Source of the DNA: NVQY01 sp047639325
GTDB lineage: Bacteria > Pseudomonadota > Alphaproteobacteria > Rhodobacterales > Rhodobacteraceae
DNA length: 5,475 bases
Assembly (NCBI GenBank): GCA_047639325.1
Contig: JBLINN010000291.1
Location: forward strand, 1 to 5,475
Reading direction: 5' to 3'
The notes beneath the pieces are model-generated. The model made no database searches. It saw only the letters and a list, made by a program, of their open reading frames with translations, and was not told the DNA's origin. How positions within the stretch are numbered: the first letter of the stretch is position 1; each line of letters opens with the position of its first letter. The position numbers and the translations under genes were made by a program. Of this stretch, positions 5,120-5,475 are shown piece after piece.

Positions 5120-5475
5120 ATGTTCCAGAACCTGACCGACACCTTAACCCACCGCGCGACGTTGCCCGTTATCGGGATTTTGCTGCTGATCTTTTTGGTA
5201 TTCTTAACACTCAGCGCGGTCAGCCCCGACACCAAACCCCGCAAGCGGCAGTTTTCGGACAACCCGATGATGAACGCGCTTGGCTGGTTTGGTGCGATTC
5301 TGGCCCTGCCGGGTTTGGCGATCCTGTTTGCCGCCGGATGGGAGTTGATCGTTCTGGCGTGGAACTACCCATCACTGGACAAAGACGCTTCAGAAATCCG
5401 GTGGCACAGTTCGATCATGCTGGCGATGCTGGCGGCGATTGGTGCGATCTTTACGCTGGTCTTTGCATATGTCCG
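5120..5475 (+). CDS. Unrecognised multi-pass membrane protein (5' part, runs off the window)
   Basis: An open frame begins with ATG at 5120 and stays open for 118 codons to the window edge; an in-frame TAA at 5096 fixes the upstream limit. The product begins MFQNLTDTLTHRATLP and shows three hydrophobic stretches at about 14-33, 54-80 and 98-118. A basic segment, KPRKRQ (39-44), follows the first, and a polar stretch, YPSLDKDASEIRWH (83-96), precedes the third. Codon use matches the neighbouring genes, which supports a real gene. No good Shine-Dalgarno is visible. I do not recognise the family. One possibility from memory is the N-terminal membrane part of a roseobacterial protein whose soluble or pentapeptide-repeat part would lie beyond the window, but nothing here proves it. 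It is transcribed away from yajC and need not be related to secretion. Confidence 0.7.
   Translation, partial: MFQNLTDTLTHRATLPVIGILLLIFLVFLTLSAVSPDTKPRKRQFSDNPMMNALGWFGAILALPGLAILFAAGWELIVLAWNYPSLDKDASEIRWHSSIMLAMLAAIGAIFTLVFAYV

Overview
The window looks like chromosomal DNA of an alphaproteobacterium, most probably a member of the Rhodobacterales (Roseobacter-type). The evidence is high GC with G/C-ending codons, SecD and SecF as two separate genes behind a short YajC, a Mth938/DUF498 gene beside the Sec genes, and a system I cytochrome c maturation (ccm) operon directly after that. The placement comes from recognising proteins and gene order; no database was searched.

Layout. Nearly everything is on the minus strand, so read it from right to left. 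The first block is yajC (4598-4882), secD (2902-4563), secF (1932-2900), a TauE/SafE-type membrane permease (1187-1939) and a small Mth938-like protein (820-1173). Spacing is tight: 34 nt, 1 nt, an 8-nt overlap and 13 nt. This reads as one transcription unit. A 172-bp gap (648-819) follows, packed with inverted repeats. After it comes the ccm operon: ccmA (30-647), then the first 11 codons of ccmB (1-33), joined by a 4-nt GTGA overlap. At the right end a divergent plus-strand gene begins at 5120 and leaves the window after 118 codons. It encodes an unrecognised protein with three hydrophobic segments. The 237-bp divergent spacer (4883-5119) holds candidate promoters for both directions and two repeat structures that resemble operators.

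How the genes work together. YajC, SecD and SecF form the accessory membrane complex of the SecYEG translocon and use the proton-motive force to help pull proteins into the periplasm. CcmA and CcmB belong to the ABC complex needed for haem delivery to apocytochromes c, which are themselves exported through Sec. The Mth938-like protein belongs to the family of the mitochondrial complex I assembly factor NDUFAF3. The neighbourhood is therefore biased towards building membrane and periplasmic respiratory components. The permease is the odd member, with no obvious link to secretion.

I see no clearly new system. The conserved genes are ordinary housekeeping genes. The parts worth a second look are the palindrome cluster at 749-815, the paired GTTTTGTACA sites at 4986-5027, the inverted repeat at 5069-5086 and the unknown divergent membrane protein.
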